Shown here: piece by piece, positions 16,706 to 26,431 of the stretch
How the letters are laid out: every line of letters starts with the position of its first letter
How positions within the stretch are numbered: the stretch's first letter is position 1
Assembly: GCA_964501985.1 (NCBI GenBank)
Contig: CAZCVY010000002.1
Location: forward strand, 15,833 to 79,832
Length of the DNA stretch: 64,000 nucleotides
Direction: 5' to 3'
Origin: Bog-366 sp964501985
Lineage (GTDB): Bacteria > Acidobacteriota > Terriglobia > UBA7540
Position numbers and translations under genes: made by a program
The notes under the pieces: generated by a model
What the model was told of the DNA's origin: nothing
Databases searched by the model: none
Seen by the model: only the letters and a program-made list of their open reading frames with translations

Positions 16706-17629
16706 ATGGAAAATCTTAATCGTCGTCGTTTTCTGCAAGTATCAGTGGCCGCGGGCACGGCAGGATTAATGCCTGCTTTCCCGGCAGCACCTGCGGCCCC
16801 TGAGGGGAAACCCTTCAGGTTGGGCATCATCATCGGTGTTGCCAAAGACCCGGAGGCAGCTCTGAAGCGCGTTCATGATTTCGGAGTTCCCACATGCCAA
16901 GCTGGAACGGATGATTTCTCGGATCGGGTCTATGAGGGTCTGAAGGCGGCCGCGGAAAAATACAGTATTGAGATTACGGCTATCAATACTTCCGGCGGGC
17001 CCCCCAATAAGTACACATTTTATGAGGGCCCCGAGACCATCGGCGTGGTGCCTCCCAAGTACCGGCAGCAGCGGATTGATAACTATAAGCGTGCCTCCGA
17101 TTTCGCCAAGCGGCTGGGCATCCCGGCCCTGCACTCGCACTTCGGATTTATTCCCGAAAATCCCAACGATGCCTTGTACCAACCGACTGTCGCTGCTCTC
17201 CGCGATGTGGCCACGCATATCAAGGGCAATGGCCAAATCGTATTGATGGAGACCGGGCAGGAAACACCGATCACGATGCTACGGGCCATCACCGATGCTG
17301 CCGTTGATAATCTATTTGTAAACTTGGACTGCGCCAACCTGATTCTTTACGGCAAGGGCAATCCGGTGGATGCGTTGGATGTGGTCGGCCACCTCGTGCG
17401 CGGTACGCATGCCAAAGACGGGACGTTCCCGACCAATCCCAAGGAATTGGGTGAAGAGGTGCCCATCGGGAAGGGTAAAGCGAATTTCCCCAAATTGATT
17501 CCGCGCCTGAAGGAATTGGGGTATACCGGGCCGCTGACGATCGAACGGGAGATTTCCGGCCCGCAGCAGCTCGAAGATATCAAGCGGGAAAAGGTTTATC
17601 TCGAACAGTTGGTGGCCAAATTGGGGTAG
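16706..17629 (+). CDS. Tat-exported sugar phosphate isomerase/epimerase-like TIM barrel
   Basis: 307 residues from the ATG at 16706, preceded by GGGGGAAGGAA. The N-terminus NRRRFLQVSVAAGTAG is a twin-arginine signal, so the protein is folded before export. The rest is an AP-endonuclease-2/xylose-isomerase-like TIM barrel: LGIPALHSHFGF, GQIVLMETGQE, LFVNLDCANLILYG, GTHAKDG and GPLTIEREISG carry the His, Glu, Asp residues that usually bind a divalent metal. Substrate unknown; such exported barrels are numerous in Acidobacteriota and Planctomycetes and are linked to sugar breakdown. The Gfo/Idh/MocA gene (also Tat) lies 1.8 kb away in opposite orientation. Confidence 0.85.
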   Translation: MENLNRRRFLQVSVAAGTAGLMPAFPAAPAAPEGKPFRLGIIIGVAKDPEAALKRVHDFGVPTCQAGTDDFSDRVYEGLKAAAEKYSIEITAINTSGGPPNKYTFYEGPETIGVVPPKYRQQRIDNYKRASDFAKRLGIPALHSHFGFIPENPNDALYQPTVAALRDVATHIKGNGQIVLMETGQETPITMLRAITDAAVDNLFVNLDCANLILYGKGNPVDALDVVGHLVRGTHAKDGTFPTNPKELGEEVPIGKGKANFPKLIPRLKELGYTGPLTIEREISGPQQLEDIKREKVYLEQLVAKLG

Positions 17630-17785
17630 ACGGCTGGCGCTCTACCCAAGATCCAGTTCGGGGTTTACGAAGAGGGGCGGAGTGATGTAATTTGTAAACA
17701 GAGGCTCCGCGAGATTCTCTTGTGGTCTGCCAGACACTCCGCCCTGAAAGATGGCGGAGCCGGTGCACGCAAATGATGGGAAGCC

Positions 17786-17860
17786 GGGCCGGTAGCTCAA
17801 CGGTAGAGCACTGCCCTTTTAAGGCAGGGGTTCTGGGTTCGAATCCCAGCCGGCTCACCA
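17786..17860 (+). tRNA. tRNA-Lys (anticodon UUU)
   Basis: A full cloverleaf: acceptor GGGCCGG pairing with CCGGCTC, D arm GCTC-AACGGTA-GAGC, anticodon arm CTGCC-CTTTTAA-GGCAG with anticodon TTT, T arm CTGGG-TTCGAAT-CCCAG, and an encoded CCA end. It lies between the TIM-barrel gene and the amidase gene. Confidence 0.95.
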
Positions 17861-17976
17861 CCCTCTTTGTTCGCGGCTTCTCGCCGTTTGTCTCAATCAG
17901 CACAGAATGCTATTTCAGACGTCGATGCGTTTAATGAGCACTCGTCTCCGTGTGTTCACAGAGGGTTTCTGCGCCC

Positions 17977-19365
17977 ATGACTGACTGGATTTATCAATCT
18001 GCTACTGCTATGGCGGCAGCGATTCGGAAGAAGCAACTCTCCGCGCACGAACTTGTACGCGCTTGCCTCGGACGGATCGAGGAGGTGAATCCGCGGCTCA
18101 ACGCCGTCGTGCAACTTGCGACCGGGCAAGCCCTCAAGGATGCTCACCGTGCCGATCAGGTGCTAGCGCGAGGAGATCTAATAGGCCCCCTGCACGGCGT
18201 CCCGTTCACTCTGAAAGACGCCATCGAGACGAGTGGAGTTATCTGCACCGGCGGAACTGAGGGCCGCTCGCACTACGTCCCTCACGAAGACGCCGTGGTT
18301 GTGAAGCGGTTGCACGAGGCCGGAGCCATCCTTCTGGGGAAAACGAACTGCCCGGAATTGGGCTGGGCGTGGGAGGCCGACAACCTGATCTACGGACGCA
18401 CGAACAACCCTTACGATCTCAGATTGTCTCCGGGTGGAAGCAGCGGCGGCGAATCGGCGATCATCGGTGCCGGAGGGTCGCCATTCGGGCTAGGGAGCGA
18501 TGCCGGCGGCAGCGTCCGCTTTCCCGCGCACTGCACCGGGATTGCCAGCATCAAGCCGACCTCGGGCCGCGTTCCGCGCACGGGGCACTTCCCAGGGCCG
18601 GGAGGCTTGCTCGATGCACTTTGGCAAATCGGGCCGCTCGCGAGGTACGTAGAAGATCTGTCGCTCGTGCTCCCGGTGATTTCCGGAGTCGATGAGCAAG
18701 ACCCTGCGATTATTCCGGTGTCGTTGGGTGATTCCCGGGCGGTTGACATCACGCGGTTGCGCGTCGCCTTTCACATCGACAACGGAATTGAGGCGCCCTC
18801 GCCGGAAATCGCCGGGATCGTTAGAAAAGCCGCGGCGGCGTTGGCTGATGCAGGGATAACCGTCGAAGAAAAACGTCCTCCGGCGATCGAACGGACGTAC
18901 GAAATCTATCTTGGCCTCTTCGCTGCGGACGGGGGCGCGGGCATCGAGTCTCTTCTGAAAGAGGTTGGGACTCGCCGCATCCATCCGCTCATGCAGCGGG
19001 TGCTGGAATTGCAGCGTCAAAACGCCAAGTCTGCGGCGGAACTTGGCGCGCTGGTTGGCCGCTGGGATGCCTTCCGGCGCGAAATGCTCTCTTTCATGTT
19101 GAACTTCGACGTTTTGCTTTGTCCCGTTTGCGCGTTCGCCGGCATGGCCCACGGGTCGACTTACGATCAGCTTCCCAGCTTCAGCTACACGATGACTTCC
19201 AACCTGACCGGATGGCCGGCGGCAGTTGTTCGCGGCGGGGCGACTCGGGCAGGCTTGCCTATTGGTGTTCAGATTGTGGCGCGTCCTTGGCGTGAAGATG
19301 TGGCGCTGGCGGTTGCGCAGTTCTTACAAGAGACACTCGGAGGCTGGAAGCGCCCGCCGATGTGA
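17977..19365 (+). CDS. amidase (amidase signature family)
   Basis: 462 residues from the ATG at 17977 (MTDWIYQSATAM). Amidase-signature serine hydrolases cut amide bonds with a Ser-cisSer-Lys triad. The Gly/Ser-rich signature LSPGGSSGGESAIIGAGGSP with GLGSDAGGSVRFPA is intact, and the catalytic Lys is in GVPFTLKDAIETSG. A GatA-type role in tRNA amidation is unlikely because gatB and gatC are absent and the substrate loops look like the broad amidase or fatty-acid-amide-hydrolase group. Follows tRNA-Lys by about 115 bases. Substrate unknown. Confidence 0.88.
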   Translation: MTDWIYQSATAMAAAIRKKQLSAHELVRACLGRIEEVNPRLNAVVQLATGQALKDAHRADQVLARGDLIGPLHGVPFTLKDAIETSGVICTGGTEGRSHYVPHEDAVVVKRLHEAGAILLGKTNCPELGWAWEADNLIYGRTNNPYDLRLSPGGSSGGESAIIGAGGSPFGLGSDAGGSVRFPAHCTGIASIKPTSGRVPRTGHFPGPGGLLDALWQIGPLARYVEDLSLVLPVISGVDEQDPAIIPVSLGDSRAVDITRLRVAFHIDNGIEAPSPEIAGIVRKAAAALADAGITVEEKRPPAIERTYEIYLGLFAADGGAGIESLLKEVGTRRIHPLMQRVLELQRQNAKSAAELGALVGRWDAFRREMLSFMLNFDVLLCPVCAFAGMAHGSTYDQLPSFSYTMTSNLTGWPAAVVRGGATRAGLPIGVQIVARPWREDVALAVAQFLQETLGGWKRPPM

Positions 19366-19415
19366 TTAACATGCGTCGTCCGCCTTAACCGTTACTGCGA
19401 GGCGTCGGCCGCCTC

Positions 19416-20771
19416 TTATGCTTCCCGCGCCGTATCACTCGCGGTGTCCCACACCATTTTCTTGCCGGACAGATATGAGAGATTGACCATGTGCCCAGCG
19501 GCCGCGGCATGGTGGCCCACCACCGCGTTTTCACTGCATTCTTTTCGTGTGCGCACGCAGTCGAGGAATTCCAGCGTATGCAGCACAACCGAGTCTGTGC
19601 CCTGATCTTTGTACGTGGCGGTTCCTTCCTCGATGATCGGCGGGTTTGCCTCCTCACGATGGTTGCCCGTGTTCATGAATTCGTCTTGGAGGCTCTTCGG
19701 CCAGGAATCGATCGAATACGTATAACCTTCTCTGGGATTTTCCGGTGTAACAATGAAGCTGCTTCCGAGGAGCGCGAGAGACCCCTTGGTTCCGAGGAAG
19801 GTCATCCCTTGATCGGGCACACTAGCATTGTTTGCGGTTGCCCCCATATTGACGTTGAATCCCTCCGGATAAACGAAGAGTGCGTCGAGAGTATCGGGCA
19901 CTTCCCGACCATCCTTTCGAACCAGGATTCCGCCCGACGCCATAACGCTCGACGGAACCTTCGCGTCCATGATGAAGTGGATCGATGTAATCAGGTGAAC
20001 AAACAGGTCGGTGGAAATGCCTCCGGAATAATCCCAGTACTTGCGATAACGGAATACGCGCTCCGGGTCATAGGCGCATTTCGGCGCGTTGCCCAACCAT
20101 TCTGCCCAGTTGAAATTAACACCTTCTTTCAGGTCGGGGGGAATGGGATAGTTCCAAGCGCCTGTCGAGCTATTGCGATTGTAGGAAGCGATGATCTTGG
20201 TCACCTTTCCGAGCTGGCTCGAGGCGACGATTTCCTGCGCTTTCTTTTGCAGGAACGAGGAACGTCCTTGACTGCCTGCTTGCAATACCCGGTTGTAACG
20301 CTTCACCGCCTCGATCATTTTGGGCCCGTCCTCGACCCGGTGCGTCATGGGTTTTTCAATGTAGACGTCCTTCCCGGCGGCGAGAGCGTCCAATACCATC
20401 GGCAGATGCTGGTGATCGGGGGGAGCGAGAATGACCGCGTCAATGTCCTTGCGATCGAGCAAAGCTTTATACTGGGCGAAGTTGGTATCGATTTTGCCCT
20501 CGGTCCGCTCCTTGGCGCGCGTCAAATGCCCCTGGTAACAATCGCTGACGGCCACGAGATTGGCTTGGCCGGTCTTCTTGATGGCTTCCATCAGAATGTT
20601 GCCGCGTATTCCGAAGCCAATGAAACCGACGTTGACGCGGTCGTTCGGGCCTGCCGGTGAGGGAAGGGGAGCAGCCCCCAGCGAAACCGGCTTACCGTTC
20701 AGCAGCAAGCCAAAGCCCGCTGCTCCTACCGCGCTCCGGCGCATAAACTCACGTCTGGAAAATGATGACAT
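19416..20771 (-). CDS. Gfo/Idh/MocA family oxidoreductase, Tat-exported
   Basis: 451 residues; GGAGG lies upstream of the ATG at 20771. The Tat signal is SRREFMRRSAVGAAGFG. The Rossmann fold starts at VNVGFIGFGIRGN, and the family motif EKPMTHRVEDG (the EKP site near the nicotinamide) follows DHQHLPMVLDALAAGKDVY. The C-terminal alpha/beta domain is complete (WAEWLGNAPKCAYDPERVF, DLFVHLITSIHF). Members oxidise or epimerise sugars and polyols with tightly bound NAD(P); the exported Acidobacteriota/Planctomycetes type has no assigned substrate. Convergent with the amidase gene. Confidence 0.9.
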   Translation of the reverse strand: MSSFSRREFMRRSAVGAAGFGLLLNGKPVSLGAAPLPSPAGPNDRVNVGFIGFGIRGNILMEAIKKTGQANLVAVSDCYQGHLTRAKERTEGKIDTNFAQYKALLDRKDIDAVILAPPDHQHLPMVLDALAAGKDVYIEKPMTHRVEDGPKMIEAVKRYNRVLQAGSQGRSSFLQKKAQEIVASSQLGKVTKIIASYNRNSSTGAWNYPIPPDLKEGVNFNWAEWLGNAPKCAYDPERVFRYRKYWDYSGGISTDLFVHLITSIHFIMDAKVPSSVMASGGILVRKDGREVPDTLDALFVYPEGFNVNMGATANNASVPDQGMTFLGTKGSLALLGSSFIVTPENPREGYTYSIDSWPKSLQDEFMNTGNHREEANPPIIEEGTATYKDQGTDSVVLHTLEFLDCVRTRKECSENAVVGHHAAAAGHMVNLSYLSGKKMVWDTASDTAREA

Positions 20772-21006
20772 TGGATACTTCCTCCACTGGGGTTAAGAAT
20801 TGGCAGGCTTCCTAACGTGCTCGGTATACCTGGCGAGGTCGAGTCAAGCCATAACTCTTACCCATTCGGTGCCCGCGGGTCAACTGGAATCTTCGACTGG
20901 AGCTTCGCGTGCTTGCCTGCCGGATGGGAATTTGCGCGGGAAGTGGCTCCCGGTCTGGTATTCTCTGTAACCGCTCAGGCATTGACTCCACCAAAGAGAG
21001 GGAAAC

Positions 21007-21870
21007 ATGGCGAATGGAAACAAACCCGGGGCGCAAATGCCGCAGCTTGCCTACCGCAATCTCCGCTTCCTGGAGAGCGCCGATGCGCGGGCGCTGCGAA
21101 TTATATCCGAATACTTTGACCCGCAAGCCCGCATGCGGAAAGCCGGGGTGCAGCATACCGTAGTTTTTTTCGGCTCAGCGCGAATTCTTTCGCGCGAGGC
21201 GGCACTTCAGAATTTGAAGGATGTTGAGCTTGGCATGAAGGCAGGTCCTGCATCGGCGCTGCAAGCCGACCTCAAGCGCGCCCGCATGGGGGTTCAGATG
21301 GCGCGCTATTACGAAGAGGCCCGTGAACTGTCGCGATTGATCACGGAATGGGCGATGAAGCTAAGGAAGGACCCGCGGTTTTTGATGGTCTGCTCGGGAG
21401 GTGGACCGGGCATTATGGAAGCCGCGAATAGGGGGGCCAGCGAGGCGGGCGGGAAATCCATCGGGCTCAACATCAAATTGCCCAGGGAGCAAGAACCCAA
21501 CCCGTACATTTCCCCGGAACTCAGCATGCTGTTCCGTTATTTCTTCATGCGCAAACTATGGTTTGCACAACCCGCGCAAGCGCTAATCGTTTTTCCCGGC
21601 GGTTTTGGAACGATGGATGAAATGTTTGAGTTTCTCACCCTCATTCAGACCCACAAAATGGGGCACCGCGTGAATATTCTCCTGTACGGCTCAAAGTTTT
21701 GGAAAAGAGTCCTCAATTTCGATTGGCTACTTGAGGCGGGGACCATTTCCCGGGAGGAATTGAAACTAATCCGCTTTGTCGATACTCCCCAGCAGGCCTT
21801 CGCGGCTTTGAAGGATGATCTGGGAAAGCGATTGGGCCTGAACCCCGTCATCAAGCATTCTTTCGTCTAG
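21007..21870 (+). CDS. LOG family protein (nucleoside monophosphate phosphoribohydrolase-like)
   Basis: 287 residues; AGGGAAAC precedes the ATG at 21007. The two defining motifs are MVCSGGGPGIMEAANRGA and VFPGGFGTMDEMFEFLTLIQ (PGGxGTxxE). LOG-type enzymes split cytokinin riboside 5'-monophosphates or AMP into base and ribose 5-phosphate in the cytoplasm. The longer N-terminal region (to about residue 75, with AVFFGSARI-like HTVVFFGSARI) places it in the larger bacterial LOG subgroup. It is followed 70 bases later by the fumarase gene on the same strand. Exact substrate uncertain. Confidence 0.88.
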   Translation: MANGNKPGAQMPQLAYRNLRFLESADARALRIISEYFDPQARMRKAGVQHTVVFFGSARILSREAALQNLKDVELGMKAGPASALQADLKRARMGVQMARYYEEARELSRLITEWAMKLRKDPRFLMVCSGGGPGIMEAANRGASEAGGKSIGLNIKLPREQEPNPYISPELSMLFRYFFMRKLWFAQPAQALIVFPGGFGTMDEMFEFLTLIQTHKMGHRVNILLYGSKFWKRVLNFDWLLEAGTISREELKLIRFVDTPQQAFAALKDDLGKRLGLNPVIKHSFV

Positions 21871-21939
21871 GCACGGAGTATAATTCAAGAGTGGCGAGGC
21901 CAGCGGGCTGTGGTCTGGCGCATTTTTGCGGAGGCGCTT

Positions 21940-23463
21940 ATGGAATTCCTCAAGGAAAGCATGCTCGAACTCATCATCCAAACATCAACGAACTTGCCGC
22001 CGGATGTTCGCAAGGCCATGGCGTGGGCGCTCCGCACCGAGAACCCTCGAGCACAGGCGGGGCAAGCGCTGGCCATCATCGGCGAGAATATCGACATGGC
22101 TTATCGGGACGAAGGCGCGATCTGCCAGGACACCGGCATGCCTACCTTCGAGATCAAAACCCCCATAGGTGTGAACCAGATCGCGATCCGTAAGCAAACC
22201 CTGGAAGCTGTGGCGGAGGCCACCAGGCGTGGGAAGTTGCGGCCCAATTCTGTGGACTCGATCACGGGCAAGAACAGTGGCAACAACCTCGGGCCCGGCA
22301 CGCCGATCTTCCATTTCGAGCAGTGGGAGAAGCCCGAGGTGGAGGTCCGTTTGATCTTGAAGGGTGGGGGGTGTGAGAACAAGAATATTCAGTACTCTGT
22401 GCCATGCCAGCTTGAGCACCTGGGCCGCGCCGACCGCGATCTCGAGGGTGTGAAGAAATGCATCCTCCACGCCGTGTGGCAGGCACAAGGTCAGGGATGC
22501 GCGCCAGGCGCCATTGGCGTTTGTATCGGCAGCGATCGCGCGGGCGGTTATCATCTCGCCAAGCAACAACTCTTTCGGACATTGGACGATACGAACCCGG
22601 ATACGGTATTGGCGAAGCTCGAGCAGGAGATCATGGAGCAGGCCAATAAGCTGGGGGTTGGTACGATGGGCTTCGGCGGTTCAAGCTCGCTCATTGGCTG
22701 CAAGATCACGGCTGCGAACCGGCTTCCTGCCAGCTTCTTTGTCACCGTCGCGTACGATTGCTGGGCGTTTCGCCGGCTGGGAGTTCTGCTCGATGCCGAA
22801 AGCGGGGCCATTACCCAGTGGCTCTACCGCGACCCCAAGCGTCCGGTCGAGCAACTAATTTCGGCCGGTACGGGCTTTCAGTTGACGGGCCGCGAGGTGC
22901 GTCTCGAGCCTCCGCTCAGTGAGGAAAAAGTCCGCGCCCTGAAAGTTGGCGACGTGGTCCTGATCAACGGCCCGATGATCACCGGCCGCGATGCCGCGCA
23001 TCACTATCTGTTGCACCACGACACGCCCTACGACATGCACGGTGCGATTCTTTACCACTGCGGCCCGGTGATGCTCAAAGAGGATAATGAGTGGCGGGTC
23101 AAGGCTGCCGGCCCGACCACGAGCATTCGCGAGGAGCCTTACGAGGCCGATATCATTCGCCGGTTTGGATTGCGCGCGGTGATGGGCAAGGGAGGAATGG
23201 GAGCCAAGACGGGTACGGCCCTCAAAGAGTACGGCGCGGTGTATCTCCACGCCATTGGCGGGGCGGCGCAATTCTACGCGCGGTGCCTGCCCAAGGTTCG
23301 GGATGTGTATCTCCTGGATGAACTCGGTGTCCCAGAAGCGATGTGGGTCCTTGAGGCACGCAATTTCCCCGCGATCGTGACCATGGATTCGCACGGAAAC
23401 TCGCTGCACGCAGAAGTCGCGGCGGCAACCGGCGCGGAACTGGAGAAGGTCGGAACGCGGTAG
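21940..23463 (+). CDS. class I fumarate hydratase (Fe-S), alpha and beta parts fused
   Basis: 507 residues from the ATG at 21940, preceded by GCGGAGG at good spacing. Interconverts fumarate and malate in the TCA cycle using a 4Fe-4S cluster. The cluster cysteines appear in AICQDTGMPTF, GGGCENKNIQYS and IGVCIGSDRAGG. The C-terminal half starts near residue 290 (LTGREVRLEPPLSEEKVRAL) and includes GKGGMGAKT and YLHAIGGAAQFYA, the swivelling beta domain. In many bacteria these are two subunits; here they are one chain as in FumA/FumB. Oxygen-sensitive enzymes of this class suit low-oxygen life. Paired with the LOG gene. Confidence 0.92.
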   Translation: MEFLKESMLELIIQTSTNLPPDVRKAMAWALRTENPRAQAGQALAIIGENIDMAYRDEGAICQDTGMPTFEIKTPIGVNQIAIRKQTLEAVAEATRRGKLRPNSVDSITGKNSGNNLGPGTPIFHFEQWEKPEVEVRLILKGGGCENKNIQYSVPCQLEHLGRADRDLEGVKKCILHAVWQAQGQGCAPGAIGVCIGSDRAGGYHLAKQQLFRTLDDTNPDTVLAKLEQEIMEQANKLGVGTMGFGGSSSLIGCKITAANRLPASFFVTVAYDCWAFRRLGVLLDAESGAITQWLYRDPKRPVEQLISAGTGFQLTGREVRLEPPLSEEKVRALKVGDVVLINGPMITGRDAAHHYLLHHDTPYDMHGAILYHCGPVMLKEDNEWRVKAAGPTTSIREEPYEADIIRRFGLRAVMGKGGMGAKTGTALKEYGAVYLHAIGGAAQFYARCLPKVRDVYLLDELGVPEAMWVLEARNFPAIVTMDSHGNSLHAEVAAATGAELEKVGTR

Positions 23464-23515
23464 AGGCTCGGGCCAGCCGGACGGAAAGGCTCCGAGCGCT
23501 TCTCACGTATCCCGC

Positions 23516-24586
23516 CTACTCTCGCCCAGCAAATAAGCCGGTGCCGCGGCCGGCCAGAATCGGTGGAAGCATGCGTGGGTCGGGCTGAGCAAGTGCGGCC
23601 TGAAAGATGGAATTGATTTTGATGGGGATGGGAAGAACTTCGGCGATCTGCTTCCCTCGCACCTTGACTTGCAACATCAGGCCGTGGTGCGTGGCATAAT
23701 TCTGCTGGTCGAAGATGAAGTTGCCGAGGCTATAGGCGATCCAACGCTCGTGGTATTTTTCAAGCGGCTGCACGACGTGCGGGTGGCTGCCGACGACCAG
23801 GTCCGCGCCCGCGTCGATCATTTGGTGAGCAATTTCCACTTGCTCGCGCGTCGGCTGCAATGCATATTCAACCCCCCAGTGCGGGCAGACGATAACCAAG
23901 TCCGCGAGCGGCCTGGCAAAGCGGATGTCCGCGACCACCTGCGTGGGATCAAGCCACGCCACGCCGGGCCGATCCGCTCCCGCCGTTGCTTCCTTGGGGT
24001 CAATATTTACATAAGCAAGAAAGGCAACACGCACACCGCCGACATTAACCAACAGCGGATAGTGCGCCGCCAGGAAGTTTTGCCCGGCTCCAACGGGTTG
24101 AATGCCCGCCCCGCGTAACCGCTCCAAGCTATCGAGCAGCGCATCCGGCCCCCAGTCGTAGGTGTGATTATTGGCCTGGGAAGCTACGTTGAAACCTGCG
24201 GCCTTCAGGCCGTCGATCACACGGGGGTCGGCGCGAAAGGAGTACAGATGGTGCAGGTTGTGGCCGCGGTCTGAGACCGGGCACTCCAAATTGCAGTAGC
24301 GAAGGTCGGCGTCGTGGAGCGTATCCGCAATGAGATGGAAGGGAAGCGACCAGTCTCCGACTGCCGCCATGCGCGTGCCCACCGCGCGTGAGAGCATGAT
24401 GTCGCCCGTGAAGAGCAGCGTGTGGTCGCTTTTTTCCACCGTGCTCGGGCTCGTGGTTACTCCGCCCGAAGGGGTTCCGGGCGCGGTCGCATTCTGGGGG
24501 TGAGACTTCAGGAGCCACAAACACGATCCCCCCACCGCAACCACGGCTACCATGCCCACGCGCAGCCCTTGCCTCATGCCTGTCAT
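23516..24586 (-). CDS. CapA family protein (metallophosphatase-like, poly-gamma-glutamate capsule type)
   Basis: About 356 residues; the ATG at 24586 is preferred over the TTG two codons upstream. A membrane anchor or signal (GMVAVVAVGGSCLWLL) is followed by the PGA_cap domain: LLFTGDIMLSRAVG (metal-binding Asp), FNVASQANNHTYDWG (Asn-His), VCPHWGVEY and VVGSHPHVVQPLE (His residues). CapA proteins relate to capsule poly-gamma-glutamate but most homologues are of unknown function. No other capsule gene is nearby, so its role here is open. Confidence 0.87.
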   Translation of the reverse strand: MTGMRQGLRVGMVAVVAVGGSCLWLLKSHPQNATAPGTPSGGVTTSPSTVEKSDHTLLFTGDIMLSRAVGTRMAAVGDWSLPFHLIADTLHDADLRYCNLECPVSDRGHNLHHLYSFRADPRVIDGLKAAGFNVASQANNHTYDWGPDALLDSLERLRGAGIQPVGAGQNFLAAHYPLLVNVGGVRVAFLAYVNIDPKEATAGADRPGVAWLDPTQVVADIRFARPLADLVIVCPHWGVEYALQPTREQVEIAHQMIDAGADLVVGSHPHVVQPLEKYHERWIAYSLGNFIFDQQNYATHHGLMLQVKVRGKQIAEVLPIPIKINSIFQAALAQPDPRMLPPILAGRGTGLFAGRE

Positions 24587-24661
24587 GAACAATCTCGAAT
24601 TCCCCTACGTTCTCATTGTACCTGACTTGACGCGGCATGAGTTGGCACCAAAGTACCGGGC

Positions 24662-25183
24662 CTACTTGAGATTGTCAGGAATCAGGAATTCCACCAGCAC
24701 GAGGTCGTGCCACTCTCCGCCCAGCTTGCCATGCTTTTCGTGTACGCCCACTTCTTTCCAGCCGGTCAATTGGCAAAGCTTGCGCGCCCCTTCGTTTACG
24801 GCCATGATGCGCCCAATGAGTTTGTAAAAGCCCTTCTCCCGGGCGGCGCTCTGCATGGCCTTCATCAATTCCTGGGCCACGCCGTGGCCCCGCAGACTGC
24901 GTTCAATGTAGATGGAGAGCTCCGCAATTCCGTCGTAACAGTGGCGCGGGCTGTAAGGGTTGAGCGCCGACCACCCCATCAGCGTGTGTTTGACCTCGGC
25001 CACCAGCACAGGATATTTGTCGGGCCGCGCTGTAAGCCACAAGTAACGCTCATCGGGCGTGACGAATGCATTTTCAAAGGTCGCAGCTCGGTCTTGCACC
25101 CCCTGATTGTAGATGCGGGCAATTTCTTTGGCGTCATCGATGCGCGCAGGGCGAATCTTTAGGGGACCGCTCCACTCCGTCAT
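24662..25183 (-). CDS. GNAT family N-acetyltransferase
   Basis: 173 residues; AAGGTG precedes the ATG at 25183. Begins LKIRPARIDDAKEIARIYNQG and has the acetyl-CoA loop RSLRGHGVAQELMKA; the FENAFVTPDERYLWL and LNPYSPRHCYDGIAELSIYI blocks match the phosphinothricin-acetyltransferase-like (Pat/YncA) subgroup, which acetylates small amine-containing molecules. Substrate unknown. Same strand as the CapA gene 75 bases further on. Confidence 0.87.
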   Translation of the reverse strand: MTEWSGPLKIRPARIDDAKEIARIYNQGVQDRAATFENAFVTPDERYLWLTARPDKYPVLVAEVKHTLMGWSALNPYSPRHCYDGIAELSIYIERSLRGHGVAQELMKAMQSAAREKGFYKLIGRIMAVNEGARKLCQLTGWKEVGVHEKHGKLGGEWHDLVLVEFLIPDNLK

Positions 25184-25498
25184 AAGGTTTCACCTTCTAT
25201 CAGGATTTGAACGCGATTGGGGATTCTAACCTGACGCCGCGGGGAGCGCAAATATCCGATGGACTACGATCCGATGCCCAGCCCGCGGCCGGAAGAATAA
25301 TGGGCGGTACGTTTGGAGGTATATGTACATCGCCGCGCGCGCCGGCGGTTGCAGTCCGCGGTGAGTAGCGGCTAGTCAATTTCGCCATACGGCGGCGTAA
25401 AGCCGCCTCTACATCAAAGGCACCATTGCCTTTTAGAAGCTTCGCTTGACAATAGAATCTGGGCGAGATACTCTAAAGGCGAACAAAAGGCGAACCCA
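25184..25498. other. Divergent upstream region, no gene
   Basis: Separates the GNAT gene from the DUF72 gene. Contains a small hairpin GGCGGCGTAAAGCCGCC (25392-25408) and the promoter at 25446. Confidence 0.5.
25446..25474 (+). promoter_or_regulatory. sigma-70-type promoter for the DUF72 gene
   Basis: TTGACA (25446-25451), 17-base spacer, TACTCT (25469-25474), ending 24 bases before the ATG at 25499. Confidence 0.5.
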
Positions 25499-26431
25499 AT
25501 GCGAAAGCCTTCGAGCGGCAAAATCCTGGTGGGCCCTGCGGGTTGGTCCTATGCCGACTGGGAGGGCATTGTTTATCCCCGCAGCAAGCCGCGGGAGTTT
25601 CACCCAGCGGCCTACCTGGCGCAGTATTTTGACACCATCGAGATAAACACCTCGTTTTACAACCCGCTGCGTACGGAAGTTGCCGAGGCCTGGGTCGCGA
25701 GGGTTCAGCATAATCCTTCGTTTCAATTCACGGCCAAGCTATGGAAACGCTTCACGCACGAGCGCAGCGCCAACCTTCAGGATGAAAAGGCTTGCAAGCA
25801 GGGGCTTGATCCACTGGCGGATGCCCACAAACTGGGGGCGCTCCTGCTGCAGTTTCCCTGGTCGTTTAAGAACACTCGGGAGAATCATGAGTACATGAGC
25901 GGCCTTTTCATGCAGTTCATGGAATATCCGCTGGTGGTCGAGGTGCGGCACAGTTCTTGGAATCAGCCGGAGATTTTCGCCTGGCTGCGCGAACTGGGTG
26001 TGGGTTTTTGCAATATCGACCAGCCCGTCATCGGCCGCTCGCTCGCGCCGAGCGAGCAGGTGACCACGCCGGTGGGTTACGTGCGGTTGCACGGGCGCAA
26101 CTACGAACGCTGGTTCAGTTCGGGCGACCATCCGGAGGAGCGTTACAACTACCTTTACAGCCTTGAGGAATTGAGGCCCTGGGCAGGACGAGTTGCGAAC
26201 ATTGCGCAAACCGCCAACGTCGTCTACGTGATCGCCAACAATCACTTTGAAGGGAAGGCGATCGCCAACGCTCTGCAACTGATCAGCATTCTGCACGGCT
26301 CTCCCGTGCCCGTACCGGAGGTCTTGCTTGAACATTACCCGCAACTGGCGGAAATCTCTATGCCGCGGGCAGCGCCGACCGAACCGAAGCAGAGTGAGTT
26401 GGGTTTTGGGACAATGCCAGCCGAGAAATAG
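25499..26431 (+). CDS. DUF72 domain-containing protein
   Basis: 310 residues; AAAGGCG precedes the ATG. A DUF72 TIM-barrel-like protein with the usual start GPAGWSYADWEGIVYP, then FDTIEINTSFYNPL, RFTHERSANL, LGALLLQFPWSF, VEVRHSSWNQPEIFAWL and YVRLHGRNYERWF. The nine-turn barrel family is widespread with conserved Glu, Arg, His and Trp residues, and no clear biochemical activity is known. A likely promoter sits directly upstream. Confidence 0.9.
   Translation: MRKPSSGKILVGPAGWSYADWEGIVYPRSKPREFHPAAYLAQYFDTIEINTSFYNPLRTEVAEAWVARVQHNPSFQFTAKLWKRFTHERSANLQDEKACKQGLDPLADAHKLGALLLQFPWSFKNTRENHEYMSGLFMQFMEYPLVVEVRHSSWNQPEIFAWLRELGVGFCNIDQPVIGRSLAPSEQVTTPVGYVRLHGRNYERWFSSGDHPEERYNYLYSLEELRPWAGRVANIAQTANVVYVIANNHFEGKAIANALQLISILHGSPVPVPEVLLEHYPQLAEISMPRAAPTEPKQSELGFGTMPAEK

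Noticed and set aside
17580..17903. 107-residue minus-strand frame
   Set aside because: Covers the complement of tRNA-Lys; its SRLGFEPRTPALKG-like text is a well-known artefact of tRNA antisense translation.
19491..20660. 389-residue plus-strand frame
   Set aside because: Antisense of the Gfo/Idh/MocA gene; no motif.
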